Below, in pieces: positions 42,540 through 51,478 of a DNA stretch of 64,000 nt. Each line of letters opens with the position of its first letter. Position 1 is the first letter of the stretch. The notes beneath the pieces were generated by a model that was not told the origin of the DNA, searched no databases, and saw only the letters and a program-made list of their open reading frames with translations. Both the position numbers and the translations under genes were made by a program. Origin of the DNA: Chloroflexota bacterium (GTDB lineage Bacteria > Chloroflexota > UBA11872 > VXOZ01); the NCBI GenBank assembly GCA_012270555.1, contig JAAXIC010000009.1, forward strand, positions 1-64,000, given 5' to 3'.

Positions 42540-44015
42540 GTGGTCAAGTGGTCGTACACGCCCCGGGTACAGATCGTCGGGCGCGCGGCACGAAATCCTG
42601 AAGCGATTACGGCCGGCATGGCGCGCATCAGTCGTGACCCGACGCCTGTGCCCCAACTCATCAAGGAGGCGCGCGACAATACGGCCCTGGCGCGCCGGCG
42701 CAACCAGCGTGTTGTGTACGAATACGGCCACAATAGCGTCGCGGAGCACGGCTGTTTTAGCGCCGCTATCTGGGACATCCCCCGCCTCCTTTCGCTGGAG
42801 ATCGTGCGGCATCGGCTGGCTGCCTATACGCAGCACAGCGGGCGGTACATTCCTTTCGAGGAAGTGCAGCGCCAGTTCTACTTGCCGAAGGAGTACCGCC
42901 GCGGCAAAGCGCGGCGTCTCTTCGAGGAAGCCGTAAGCCGGAGCTACGCGGCGTACCGCGAAATCTACGCAGGCTGCACCGCCTATCTGCTGGAGAAGTA
43001 CCCGCGCATGCGCGCCGCCTCCGCCGAACGCCGCGCTACGGAGGACGCGCGGTATGTTTTGCCACTGGCGCAGACTACTCAGGTGGGAGTGACGACGAAC
43101 GCCCGCGAATTCGCCCTCATGATGACGCGCCTGCTCTCCTCACCGCTCCCTGAATTCCGCGCAACCGGTGAGAAGCTCTTCGCGCAACTGCATCCCATTG
43201 CGCCTTCGCTCTTTCCGGAGAAGTACATCCATGCGCTGCCGTATCCGCAGAGCGGTCTGAATGCGATCCAAGAGGTAGCCGCAACGCTCGGAATTGTCTC
43301 AGATCAAGAAGAAAACAGTAAGCCGCGCACCGCTGCTCCGTCAGCAGCAAGCAGTAGCGAGTCAGTCTGCCTCGTGCGCTTCGACCCGGACGGCGAGCGC
43401 CACCTCGCTGCGGCCTTGCTCTTTCACAGTTCTCGAATGACCCTTGCCGACGCCCAGCAAGCAGTGGCAAGCCTCAATGCGGAACAAGTTGGTCAAGTCA
43501 TCCGCTCTGCCTATCGCGGATTGCACGCTCACGACACAATCCTGCGGGAGTTTGAACTGCTGCATTATCAGTTCGAGCTGGTTATGTCGGAAGCAGCCTA
43601 CCACCAGTTCATCCGCCACCGCATGAAGACCGAGATCAGCCAGGCCCACAGTCCCGCGCATGGGCGCACCCTGCCGCCGCTCGTGCGCAATGCCGGCTTT
43701 GCCGACGAGTACAAGCGAACACTCGACCTTCTGGAAGATACATTCCATGCCCTCGGCGCCGACCAGCGCGCCGAGATCGTGCTGGCGAATGGGCATAGCC
43801 TCCGCATCCTGGCCGACCTCAACGCCCGCGAAGTCGTGGAGATGTCTCGCATTCGCAGCGACCGCCACGCGCAATGGGACATCCGCAACGTCTCCGACGC
43901 CATTGTCGCTGCGGTAAAGCGTGTGCATCCGCACGTCGGCCTGGCGTGCGGAGGGCGCGACTCGTTCAAGGACGGTACAGCCGCGGTCCTGCCGGACACC
44001 GTCATTTCACCGTAG
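42540..44015 (+). CDS. Tandem-domain ThyX-like thymidylate synthase
   Basis: The 491-residue protein appears to consist of two ThyX-type domains, about 1-245 and 275-490. The first carries GHNSVAEHG (63-71), RHRLAAYTQHSGRY (90-103) and EDARYVLP (168-175), aligning with the ThyX signature RHRxxSxNEqSxRY but with the first Ser as Ala and Glu as Gln. The second has FELLHYQFELVMSEAAYHQF and RHRMKTEISQAHSP (359 onward), a further diverged motif. ThyX makes dTMP from dUMP using FAD and methylene-tetrahydrofolate. Whether either half is active is unclear. It starts with GTG 42540. Confidence 0.8.
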   Translation: MVKWSYTPRVQIVGRAARNPEAITAGMARISRDPTPVPQLIKEARDNTALARRRNQRVVYEYGHNSVAEHGCFSAAIWDIPRLLSLEIVRHRLAAYTQHSGRYIPFEEVQRQFYLPKEYRRGKARRLFEEAVSRSYAAYREIYAGCTAYLLEKYPRMRAASAERRATEDARYVLPLAQTTQVGVTTNAREFALMMTRLLSSPLPEFRATGEKLFAQLHPIAPSLFPEKYIHALPYPQSGLNAIQEVAATLGIVSDQEENSKPRTAAPSAASSSESVCLVRFDPDGERHLAAALLFHSSRMTLADAQQAVASLNAEQVGQVIRSAYRGLHAHDTILREFELLHYQFELVMSEAAYHQFIRHRMKTEISQAHSPAHGRTLPPLVRNAGFADEYKRTLDLLEDTFHALGADQRAEIVLANGHSLRILADLNAREVVEMSRIRSDRHAQWDIRNVSDAIVAAVKRVHPHVGLACGGRDSFKDGTAAVLPDTVISP

Positions 44016-44089
44016 GCATGTCAACGGCTTCGGGGTCCCTCGGACTGTCCCACAATTTCAGCCCAAGCAGTCTGGGTACATTTCTCCAA

Positions 44090-44119
44090 TTAGGCTTCAC
44101 CGCCGCAATTGCCTATAAT
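44090..44119 (+). promoter_or_regulatory. Candidate promoter for recA
   Basis: A perfect TATAAT at 44114-44119 lies 70 bases before the recA ATG, with TTAGGC (44090-44095) at an 18-base spacing. The -35 is weak. No obvious palindromic SOS-type box was found around it. Confidence 0.4.
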
Positions 44120-44189
44120 GGAGAATGCTGAATTATATCTACGCGAGAGAAGATACCGGACCCCCAGTGCAAGGAGTGGGTACATAACC

Positions 44190-45275
44190 ATGGCTACCCG
44201 AGCGAAGACCCCTGAAGAGAACGGCATGGAAGGACGCACCCAAGCGCTGCAGGCCGCGATCAGTCAGATCGAGCGCCGCTACGGCAAAGGCTCGATCATG
44301 CGCATGGGCGAAGACGCGGCGGTGCCGGTGGCTGTCGTGCCAACCGGCTCACTCTCGCTTGACTTGGCGCTGGGCGTAGGCGGCGTGCCTCGTGGACGCA
44401 TCGTCGAGATCTATGGCAACGAGGGCAGCGGCAAGACCACGCTTGCCCAGCACGTGGTGGCTGAAGCCCAGAAGCTTGGCGGCACGGCCGCCTTCGTGGA
44501 TGCCGAGCACGCCTTTGACCCCGCGTATGCCGCCAAGTGCGGCGTCAACATCGAAGACTTGCTCGTCTCCCAGCCGGACAATGGCGAGCAGGCTTTGGAA
44601 ATCGCCGAAATGCTCGTGCGCAGCAACGCCGTAGACGTCATCGTAGTCGATTCGGTAGCGGCATTGGTGCCAAAGGCCGAGATCGAGGGCGAGATGGGCG
44701 ATGCCCACATGGGGCTGCAAGCCCGGCTCATGTCTCAGGCGTTGCGCAAGCTGACCTCCGCCATCAACCGCTCGCGCAGCGTCGTCGTCTTCATCAACCA
44801 AGTGCGCGAGAAGATCGGCGTGGTGTTTGGCAACCCGGAGACCACGCCCGGTGGCCGGGCGCTTCGCTTCTACTCGTCTGTGCGCATTGACGTGCGTCGG
44901 ATTGACTACGTGAAGAATGGGCAAGAACAGGTTGGCATTCGCGTGCGCGCCAAGGTTGTCAAGAACAAGGTGGCGCCGCCGTTCCAGACGTGTGAGTTCG
45001 ACATTCTCTTCGAAGAAGGCATCTCCAAGCTGGGCGATCTCATCGATCTCTCCACGGAGTACGGCATCGTGCGCAAGGCGGGGGCGCACTACTCACACGG
45101 TGACACCCGCCTCGGTCTCGGACGTGAGAACGTCCGCACGTTTCTTAAGGAAAACACCGACATCGCGGAGGAGATTGAGTTGGCCGTACGCACCGAAGCA
45201 CAAGCGACCCTCGCTGCCGCTCCCGCAGGCGATCCAGTCGAGGCAATGTCAGGGGCCGAAACCGCAAAGCAATGA
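44190..45275 (+). CDS. recA: Recombinase RecA
   Basis: The 361-residue protein has the RecA core: [14 protein letters not shown] (Walker A), [33 protein letters not shown], and the L1/L2 regions [19 protein letters not shown] and [16 protein letters not shown]. The ATG at 44190 is taken because AAGGAG (44171-44176) lies upstream and because the preceding 27 in-frame codons fit no family. The stop overlaps the secD start by 4 bases, so recA and secD are in one operon. Confidence 0.95.
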   Translation: MATRAKTPEENGMEGRTQALQAAISQIERRYGKGSIMRMGEDAAVPVAVVPTGSLSLDLALGVGGVPRGRIVEIYGNEGSGKTTLAQHVVAEAQKLGGTAAFVDAEHAFDPAYAAKCGVNIEDLLVSQPDNGEQALEIAEMLVRSNAVDVIVVDSVAALVPKAEIEGEMGDAHMGLQARLMSQALRKLTSAINRSRSVVVFINQVREKIGVVFGNPETTPGGRALRFYSSVRIDVRRIDYVKNGQEQVGIRVRAKVVKNKVAPPFQTCEFDILFEEGISKLGDLIDLSTEYGIVRKAGAHYSHGDTRLGLGRENVRTFLKENTDIAEEIELAVRTEAQATLAAAPAGDPVEAMSGAETAKQ

Positions 45276-46657
45276 ACCGACGCTACTTCATTACACTGGC
45301 ATTCATCGTCATCTTTGTCACAGTGGCTGGTTATGTCAATCTACCCGATAATCCCGGCCTAAATGTCGGCATCGGCAATGCTCGTCTCGTGCGCGATCTC
45401 CGCTATCATTTGGGACTGGACTTACAGGGTGGCCTCCACGTGGTACTGCGCGCCACTCCCGCCGAAGGCCAGAACATCACTTCCGATCACATGGAAGCCA
45501 CGCGCGACATCATTGCCGAACGCGTGAACGCCTTGGGCGTTTCGGAGCCCATCGTCCAACTGGAAGGCACCGACCGCATCATTGTCGAGCTCCCCGGCGT
45601 CGAGAATCCGGATGAGGCCATCGCGCTCTTTCGCGAAACCGGCGAGTTGGCCTTTGTTAACCTCGGCAGGAGTACGGTGCCGCCGATACAGGTTGGCGGA
45701 CTCGTTGAAGGCGAACAGTATCAAAGGCTCTTTACCGGCGCGATGGTCCAGTCTGCCGAAGTCGGCTTCGATGAACGCAGTCTGCCGCAGATCAACTTCG
45801 AACTCAAAGACGAAGGCGCGGTCATCTTCGAAGAGTTCACATCCCAGAACATCTGCGCGCGCGCTGGCGGCGTGCCCTGCACGTGGCTGGGCATAACCCT
45901 CGACAATACTCTCATCTCCGCCGCGACCATTTCGAGCACAATCTCGAACCGCGGCCGCATTACCGGTAGCTTCACGTTGGAAGAGGTGCGAGACATCGTC
46001 ATCAAGCTCAAGTACGGCGCGTTGCCGGTGCCGTTGGAAATCGCGCAGAACCGTACCGTTGGCCCCACGCTCGGCCAAGATTCCGTCGACCGCAGCCTGC
46101 GGGCTGGCATCATCGGCCTCGTGCTCGTTGCCGTATTCATGCTCATCTACTACCGCCTGCCCGGTGTGGTCGCCGTTGTGGCCTTGCTGATCTACGCGCT
46201 CCTCGTGCTCGGCATTTTCAGGCTATGGCCTGTGGTCCTCACGCTGGCAGGCATCGCCGGCTTTATTCTCTCGGTGGGCATGGCCGTGGATGCCAACATC
46301 CTCATCTTTGAGCGCCTCAAGGAAGAGTTGCGCCGGGGCAGGACGTTGCGCTCCGCGTTGGACGTTGGCTTTGACCGCGCGTGGACGTCGATTCGGGACT
46401 CCAACATTTCTACCCTCATCACCTGCGCGGTGCTCTTCTACTTCGGCACGGGCATCGTGCGCGGTTTTGCCGTGACGCTTGCCATCGGCGTGATCATAAG
46501 CATGTTCACGGCGATAACGGTTACGCGGACGTTCCTCTATGTTGTGGTGCGTCTCCCGCAATTCCGTGATGCGCCGTGGCTGTATGGCGTAGGCGAGACG
46601 CAGGAGCAGTCTCTCGCACCACGACAAACGCCGCCCCAGCAAGCAACAGAGCCGTAG
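45272..46657 (+). CDS. secD: Protein translocase subunit SecD
   Basis: This 461-residue SecYEG accessory subunit has one N-terminal membrane segment, a large periplasmic P1 domain ([20 protein letters not shown] and [20 protein letters not shown]) and five further membrane segments. [20 protein letters not shown] marks the conserved D/A/N/F region. It uses the proton gradient to complete protein export. secF, which usually follows directly, is 2.7 kb downstream, beyond hisS and hisG. Confidence 0.94.
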   Translation: MNRRYFITLAFIVIFVTVAGYVNLPDNPGLNVGIGNARLVRDLRYHLGLDLQGGLHVVLRATPAEGQNITSDHMEATRDIIAERVNALGVSEPIVQLEGTDRIIVELPGVENPDEAIALFRETGELAFVNLGRSTVPPIQVGGLVEGEQYQRLFTGAMVQSAEVGFDERSLPQINFELKDEGAVIFEEFTSQNICARAGGVPCTWLGITLDNTLISAATISSTISNRGRITGSFTLEEVRDIVIKLKYGALPVPLEIAQNRTVGPTLGQDSVDRSLRAGIIGLVLVAVFMLIYYRLPGVVAVVALLIYALLVLGIFRLWPVVLTLAGIAGFILSVGMAVDANILIFERLKEELRRGRTLRSALDVGFDRAWTSIRDSNISTLITCAVLFYFGTGIVRGFAVTLAIGVIISMFTAITVTRTFLYVVVRLPQFRDAPWLYGVGETQEQSLAPRQTPPQQATEP

Positions 46658-46671
46658 GTTGTGAGACCGCG

Positions 46672-48222
46672 ATGTCGCTAGAAACCCGTCCCGTAGACTC
46701 CGTGCGCGGGATGCTGGATCTCAATTCCCAGCAGGCCCACGCGCACGCCCAAGTGCGGCACTCTCTCCTCGCTGCCTTTCAACTTGCGGGCTACAGCCCG
46801 ATAGAAGTCCCGCTCGTAGAGCAGGCCGACCTCTACTTGCGCAAGTCCGGCGCTGAGATAATCTCGAAGATGTATACGTTCGAGGATTTTGGCGGACGGC
46901 GTCTCGCACTGCGTCCGGAACTCACGGCCTCCATCGTCCGTTACTACCTGAGCAACGATCAGAACCTGCCGTTTCCTTTGCGCTACGCGTACAGCGGACC
47001 GGTGTTTCGCTATGAAAAACCGCAACGCGGCCGCTTTCGCCAGTTTTCGATGGCCGGCGTGGAGTTGCTCGGCAGCGACGGGCCGTCCGCCGATGCGGAA
47101 GTGATCGCGCTGGCATGCTGGACGCTGAAGCGCCTTGGCGTTGAAAAATATCGGCTAGTCATCGGCCACGTGGGCATCCTGCTCGAATTGCTTGGCAGCC
47201 TGGGGCTCTCATCCCGCCTGCGTCACTTCTTACTCGACAGCATGGAAGACGTGGGCAGGCCCGGGCGCGGTCTCGACTATGTACGTAAACGTTTAGAAGA
47301 GATCCATCCTGCTCAGCGCACCGCTACACCAAGCGATGAGATGCTGCCTCGTTCCGAAGACGAGGCACGCGCAGCGCTGCGCGCTTCACTCCAGGAGATG
47401 GGAATTGAACTGAGCGGCAGCCGACCGGCGGAGGCGATCATTGGCCGCATGTTTCAAAAGCAGCGTGCGACTGACGAAGACGAGCGCGTGGAACGCGCGT
47501 TCGCATTCATCCAAGGCTTGCACAACCTCAGAGGAGCGCCAGGGGAAGTCCTGGAACGCGCGCGGGCTTTTCTTACGGAGTACGGCCTGGGGGACGAGTC
47601 CCTTAGCCGTCTCGCCGACGTGATGGCCGCGCTCGCGGCCTACGACATAGACGAAACACACGTCCAAGTCCAACTTGCCCTGGGTCGCGGCCTCCACTAC
47701 TACACGGACGTGGTGTTCGAATTGTATGACGCATCCGGCGAGAGTCAACTGTGCGGCGGCGGCCGCTACAACGAACTCGTGCAGTCGCTGGGCGGGCGTA
47801 AGTCGATTCCGGCGGTTGGCTTCGCCTTTGGCCTCGAGCGCCTCCGTCTGGCATTGGAGGCGCAAGGCGCCCCACTGCCTACACCGCCGCAAACACAGGT
47901 GCTCGTAGCCGCAGTCTCCTCCAGCGCCACCCACGCCAGCATGCAGGCCGCCCAGTGGCTCCGCGAGCACGGCGTTCGAGCTGAGCTCGATCTACGGCAG
48001 CGCGCCGTACGTGCGCAGATAAGCTACGCGAACCGGAGGTCAGTGCCTTTTCTCCTGCTGGTTGAGCAAGTCGCGGCAAAGACGGATTCCGGCCCCGTAT
48101 CAAGTACGGGGCAGGCATTTCGCCGGAATGACGGTACGGAGACCGTTACCCTCCGCCGGCTTGCAGAGGGTACCGAGCAAGCGCTGTCGCTAAGGGAAGT
48201 GGTGCAGGTGGTCAATGGCTGA
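46672..48222 (+). CDS. Histidyl-tRNA synthetase-like protein (HisS or HisZ-like) with an in-frame repeat insertion
   Basis: The 516-residue class II synthetase-like protein has the catalytic motifs KMYTFEDFGGRRLALRPELT, GPVFRYEKPQRGRFRQFSMA and GRGLHYYTDVVFE, plus a C-terminal anticodon-binding domain (about 405-516). It is about 90 residues longer than typical HisS, with a large middle insertion (about 200-330). Residues about 470-487 (TDSGPVSSTGQAFRRNDG) are encoded by a dispersed palindromic repeat (48083-48134). It overlaps hisG by 8 bases, which favours a HisZ-like regulatory role, but the anticodon domain favours a tRNA synthetase; both are possible. ATG 46672 is 12 bases after the secD stop. 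Confidence 0.8.
   Translation: MSLETRPVDSVRGMLDLNSQQAHAHAQVRHSLLAAFQLAGYSPIEVPLVEQADLYLRKSGAEIISKMYTFEDFGGRRLALRPELTASIVRYYLSNDQNLPFPLRYAYSGPVFRYEKPQRGRFRQFSMAGVELLGSDGPSADAEVIALACWTLKRLGVEKYRLVIGHVGILLELLGSLGLSSRLRHFLLDSMEDVGRPGRGLDYVRKRLEEIHPAQRTATPSDEMLPRSEDEARAALRASLQEMGIELSGSRPAEAIIGRMFQKQRATDEDERVERAFAFIQGLHNLRGAPGEVLERARAFLTEYGLGDESLSRLADVMAALAAYDIDETHVQVQLALGRGLHYYTDVVFELYDASGESQLCGGGRYNELVQSLGGRKSIPAVGFAFGLERLRLALEAQGAPLPTPPQTQVLVAAVSSSATHASMQAAQWLREHGVRAELDLRQRAVRAQISYANRRSVPFLLLVEQVAAKTDSGPVSSTGQAFRRNDGTETVTLRRLAEGTEQALSLREVVQVVNG
48083..48134. repeat. Palindromic dispersed repeat inside hisS
   Basis: GGATTCCGGCCCCGTA (48084-48099) pairs with TACGGGG (48105-48111), and ATTCCGG (48086-48092) with CCGGAAT (48123-48129). 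The element is related to the intergenic copy at 32826-32870 and is read in frame. GACGG occurs directly at both flanks (48081-48085, 48130-48134), perhaps a target-site duplication or just the repeat end. Confidence 0.75.
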
Positions 48223-49231
48223 AACCCTGCGCCTGCTCGTGCCGAGCAAGGGCCGCATCGGAGAACAGACTCTGGAGTTCTTCGCCACGTGCGGCCTTGA
48301 TGTCGTGCGCCCAAACTCGCGGGCGTATGAAGCCACGCTCCCCACGGTAGCCAATGTAGCCGTACTCTTCCAACGCGCGTGGCAGATGGTCGAGCAAGTA
48401 CGCAGCGGCGACGCCGATGCCGGCATTACGGGTTTCGACATCCTGTCTGAAATGCGGCAAGAAGGCGACGACTTGGTGGTGGTCGCGGCAAACCTCGGCT
48501 ACTCCCACGGGCGGCTTGCCATTGCCGTGCCGGAGGAGTGGATCGATGTCCGCACGTTGACCGATCTTGCCGAGGTAGCGCTGGAGTTTCGGGAGAGAGG
48601 CCGGGTGCTGCGCATTGCCACGACATTTCCTTCCCTGACCCGCCAGTTTCTCTTTCAGCAGGGGATCACCTACTTCCAAGTCGTGCAAGCCGAGGGCGGT
48701 CTGGAAGCGGCGCCAACGCTGGGCTACGCCGACATCATCGTCGATTTGGTATCCACCGGCGCCACGCTCAAAGACAACCGTCTCAAGATGATCGAACACG
48801 GCGTCATCCTGCGCACGCAGGCATGCCTCATCGGTAACCGCGAACGGCTGCGTGCAAGTTCTACCAAACGGGAGGCGCTGCGTCAGATTCTGGAATTCAT
48901 AGAGTCGTCGCAACGCGCCGCTCCGTATTCGACGCTCACTGCGAACATGCAAGGAGATTCCGCGGAGGCAGTCGCCGCCACGCTGGCGGCCTTCCCGGAA
49001 GTAGGCGGTCTGCTCGGCCCAACGATTGCGCGTGTCTTTGCCAGGGATGAGCAGGACAACTCGTGGTTTGCCGTAACCGTGCAAGTCAAGTCGCGGGACT
49101 TGCTGGCTGCGGTGGCAAGCCTGCGGCAGGCAGGCTGCGTGAGCGTTTCGGTGACCTCGCCGCACTATATCTTTGCGCGCGAGTGCACCTTATACCAGGG
49201 CCTTCTCAAGACACTGAGATTAGCAGAGTAG
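48215..49231 (+). CDS. hisG: ATP phosphoribosyltransferase HisG, long form
   Basis: The enzyme catalyses the first committed step of histidine synthesis, joining ATP and PRPP. The 338-residue protein opens with LLVPSKGRIGEQTLEF and has the PRPP-binding region ADIIVDLVSTGATLKDNRL and GITGFDILSE. The length fits the long HisG type with a C-terminal PII-like regulatory domain (about 255-338: NSWFAVTVQVKSRDLLAAVA), which binds His without HisZ. That makes a separate HisZ subunit unnecessary and hints that the upstream HisS-like gene may be a real synthetase. It overlaps that gene by 8 bases. Confidence 0.9.
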   Translation: MAETLRLLVPSKGRIGEQTLEFFATCGLDVVRPNSRAYEATLPTVANVAVLFQRAWQMVEQVRSGDADAGITGFDILSEMRQEGDDLVVVAANLGYSHGRLAIAVPEEWIDVRTLTDLAEVALEFRERGRVLRIATTFPSLTRQFLFQQGITYFQVVQAEGGLEAAPTLGYADIIVDLVSTGATLKDNRLKMIEHGVILRTQACLIGNRERLRASSTKREALRQILEFIESSQRAAPYSTLTANMQGDSAEAVAATLAAFPEVGGLLGPTIARVFARDEQDNSWFAVTVQVKSRDLLAAVASLRQAGCVSVSVTSPHYIFARECTLYQGLLKTLRLAE

Positions 49232-49320
49232 TGGAAGCAGCAGACATCTTGGTGCCGACGTTCGGTCGGCGTGTAAAGTAGCATATACACACGTATTTGT
49301 AAGTGGGGTAACAGCGACTA

Positions 49321-50214
49321 ATGTTTAACATTGTTGGCCGCAGAAAGTGGGCGTACGTCGTCTCTGCAATTATCCTGGTGCCGAGCATTCTTTCCCTTGT
49401 CTTCTTTCGCCTGCAACTCGGCATCGACTTTTCCGGCGGCACCATCTACGAATTGCGCTTTGAGGCAACCCCTCCGACAGAGGAAATAAAGCGCATCTAC
49501 CTGAGCCTCGATCTTGGCGAGCCGTTGGTGCAGGCCACGGGCGAAGGCTCGGTCATCATTCGTTCCAAAGAACTTGCGCTCGAGGATAAGCAAGCGGTAC
49601 GCAGCGCCCTGGAGGAGGCGCACGGCCAGGCTGAGGAACTGCGCTTCGAAGCTGTGGGGCCGGTGATTGCCCGTGAACTCACCCAGAGAGCGATCCTGGC
49701 TGTACTGGTGGCTTCCGTCGGCATTCTCGTCTACATCACGTGGGCGTTCCGCCGCGTGCCGCAGCCCTTCCGCTATGGCGTCTGCGCGATCTGCGCGCTC
49801 GTGCATGACGTGCTGGTCGTGCTGGGCGTCTTCTCCGTGTTGGGCATCCTGATGGACAAGGAGATCGACTCCATGTTCATTACGGCCATTCTCACCGCCA
49901 TCGGCTATTCGGTGCATGATACAATCGTGGTCTTCGACCGGGTGCGCGAGAATCGCTCCAAGTACTCCCACGCGCCTCTGCCCACGGTGGTCAATTTTAG
50001 TGTGAATCAAACGATCGACCGTTCCCTCAACACGTCTATCACGCTGCTGATCACGCTCTTTGCGCTCTACCTCTTCGGCGGCCTCGCCATCAAGGACTTC
50101 GTGTTAGCGCTCTTGATCGGCACCGCTACCGGTACCTATTCCTCCATCTTCATTGCCGCCAGCCTGCTGGTCGATTGGGACCTCTTCTCGCGACGCCAAG
50201 TTGAGGCGGCGTAG
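49321..50214 (+). CDS. secF: Protein translocase subunit SecF
   Basis: This 297-residue membrane subunit of the SecDF complex has an N-terminal helix, a periplasmic P4-like domain (LGIDFSGGTIYELRF), then five membrane segments. GYSVHDTIVVFDRVRENRSK is the conserved core motif, and LNTSITLLITLFALYLFGG is the terminal signature. It lies 89 bases after hisG. It is on the same strand as secD but separated from it by hisS and hisG. Confidence 0.94.
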   Translation: MFNIVGRRKWAYVVSAIILVPSILSLVFFRLQLGIDFSGGTIYELRFEATPPTEEIKRIYLSLDLGEPLVQATGEGSVIIRSKELALEDKQAVRSALEEAHGQAEELRFEAVGPVIARELTQRAILAVLVASVGILVYITWAFRRVPQPFRYGVCAICALVHDVLVVLGVFSVLGILMDKEIDSMFITAILTAIGYSVHDTIVVFDRVRENRSKYSHAPLPTVVNFSVNQTIDRSLNTSITLLITLFALYLFGGLAIKDFVLALLIGTATGTYSSIFIAASLLVDWDLFSRRQVEAA

Positions 50215-50256
50215 CCCGCTTACTGATTCACGTTCCTGCATCGATGATTAGGATCT

Positions 50257-50284
50257 CCGGTAGCGCAGGTTTGCAACCTGCGCC
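50257..50284. repeat. Short dispersed repeat, copy 2, possible secF/alr terminator hairpin
   Basis: CCGGTAGCGCAGGTTTGCAA followed by CCTGCGCC. The core GCGCAGGTT-TGC-AACCTGCGC is a strong hairpin lying between the convergent secF and alr genes, suited to bidirectional termination. It shares AAACCTGCGCTACCGG (complement) with 29715-29737. Confidence 0.5.
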
Positions 50285-50350
50285 ATTGCTCCGCGTTAAC
50301 GGGCAACAACGCCATGCGCAAATACCCGTCAATACAACATTCTTGTTCTA

Positions 50351-51478
50351 CTAGGGCACCGCAATGCGCGGCAAAGCCGGATTGATGCGGCTCACGATTT
50401 CGTAGTTGATCGTGCCAACGTGCGTGGCGATGTTCTCGGCCGGTATCTCCGGACCCAGCAGAGTCGCCTCATCGCCCACCTGGATGCCGGGGACATCGGT
50501 CACGTCGATGAGCGTCATATTCATCATCACGCGACCGACGACGGCGGCAAGCCTGCCGCGAATTGCGACCTCTCCCACATTTGACAACTTGCGGTCATAG
50601 CCGTCTGAGTATCCTACGGGGATAACGGCAATAACCGAATCCCTCCGCGTGCGATACGTGCGCCCATATCCCACCGTTTCGCCCCGTGCCACGTCTTGCA
50701 TGTGCACGATACGCGTCTTCCACCGCATAGCCGGTTGGAGCGCTAAGGGTCGGACCGCGCGCTCCGTCATGGCGATCTGCGTATCCAACGACGGCCACAA
50801 CCCGTAGAGGCCGATCCCGAAGCGTACCAGGCTGCCCTGTGCGGCGGGCGTCACCATCGCTGCCGCCGAGGCCGCCATGTGCTGGTACGGCACTTCCAAG
50901 CCTTCTCGCTCCAAAGCCGCCTGTACTTTCGCAAACCGGCTGCGTTGCAACCGGAAATACGAATCATCCGCCGTATCCTCGGCCGTGGCAAAGTGGGTGT
51001 AAATCCCTTCCACCTTGAGATTGGGAAGGGCGTGCAAGTCGCGCAGGAAGGCAACCGCATTCTGATAGGCAACGCCTAAACGATACGTGCCGGTCTCGAT
51101 CTTCACGTGCACAGCGGCGGTCGAGTCTTGCGCTGCTGCCTGCTCCGACAGGCGCGCGGCAGACTCTTTGTCGAAGATTACCTGCCGAAACCCATGCTGC
51201 ACTACCTCGTCAGCCCGGCTGTGGGGAGTAAAGCCCATGATCAGTATCGGTAGCGTAATCCCAGCGTTGTGGAGCGCCAAAGCTTCATCCAGCGAATCGA
51301 CCCCAAGCCAGTCAACGTGATCAGCTATGCACTGGGCGACCACGTGCATACCGTGGCCGTAGGCATTGGCCTTTACTACCGCCAAGAGTGAAGTCTCTGG
51401 CTTTAGCCGCTTTCTGATGGTGGCTACGTTGTGCTGCAGCGCGCCGCGACTGATTTCAAGCCAAGATAAGGGGTCCAT
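50351..51478 (-). CDS. alr: Alanine racemase
   Basis: The PLP enzyme interconverts L- and D-alanine for peptidoglycan. The 375-residue protein has the PLP motif AVVKANAYGHG (Lys forms the internal aldimine), with WLEISRGALQHNVATIRKRL before it, and the C-terminal beta domain with RTRRDSVIAVIPVGYSDGYDR (catalytic Tyr region) and MNMTLIDVTDVP. The ATG at 51478 (MDPLSWLEISRG) matches the normal N-terminus; the 11-residue extension is dropped. Confidence 0.94.
   Translation of the reverse strand: MDPLSWLEISRGALQHNVATIRKRLKPETSLLAVVKANAYGHGMHVVAQCIADHVDWLGVDSLDEALALHNAGITLPILIMGFTPHSRADEVVQHGFRQVIFDKESAARLSEQAAAQDSTAAVHVKIETGTYRLGVAYQNAVAFLRDLHALPNLKVEGIYTHFATAEDTADDSYFRLQRSRFAKVQAALEREGLEVPYQHMAASAAAMVTPAAQGSLVRFGIGLYGLWPSLDTQIAMTERAVRPLALQPAMRWKTRIVHMQDVARGETVGYGRTYRTRRDSVIAVIPVGYSDGYDRKLSNVGEVAIRGRLAAVVGRVMMNMTLIDVTDVPGIQVGDEATLLGPEIPAENIATHVGTINYEIVSRINPALPRIAVP

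Noticed and set aside
44016-44189. SOS (LexA) box before recA
   Set aside because: No palindromic operator of recognisable SOS type was found; only a TATAAT with a weak -35.
48081-48134. GACGG as a proven target-site duplication of the hisS repeat
   Set aside because: The pentamer is also part of the repeat end at 32870, so a direct repeat at both flanks may be coincidence; a pre-insertion sequence is needed.
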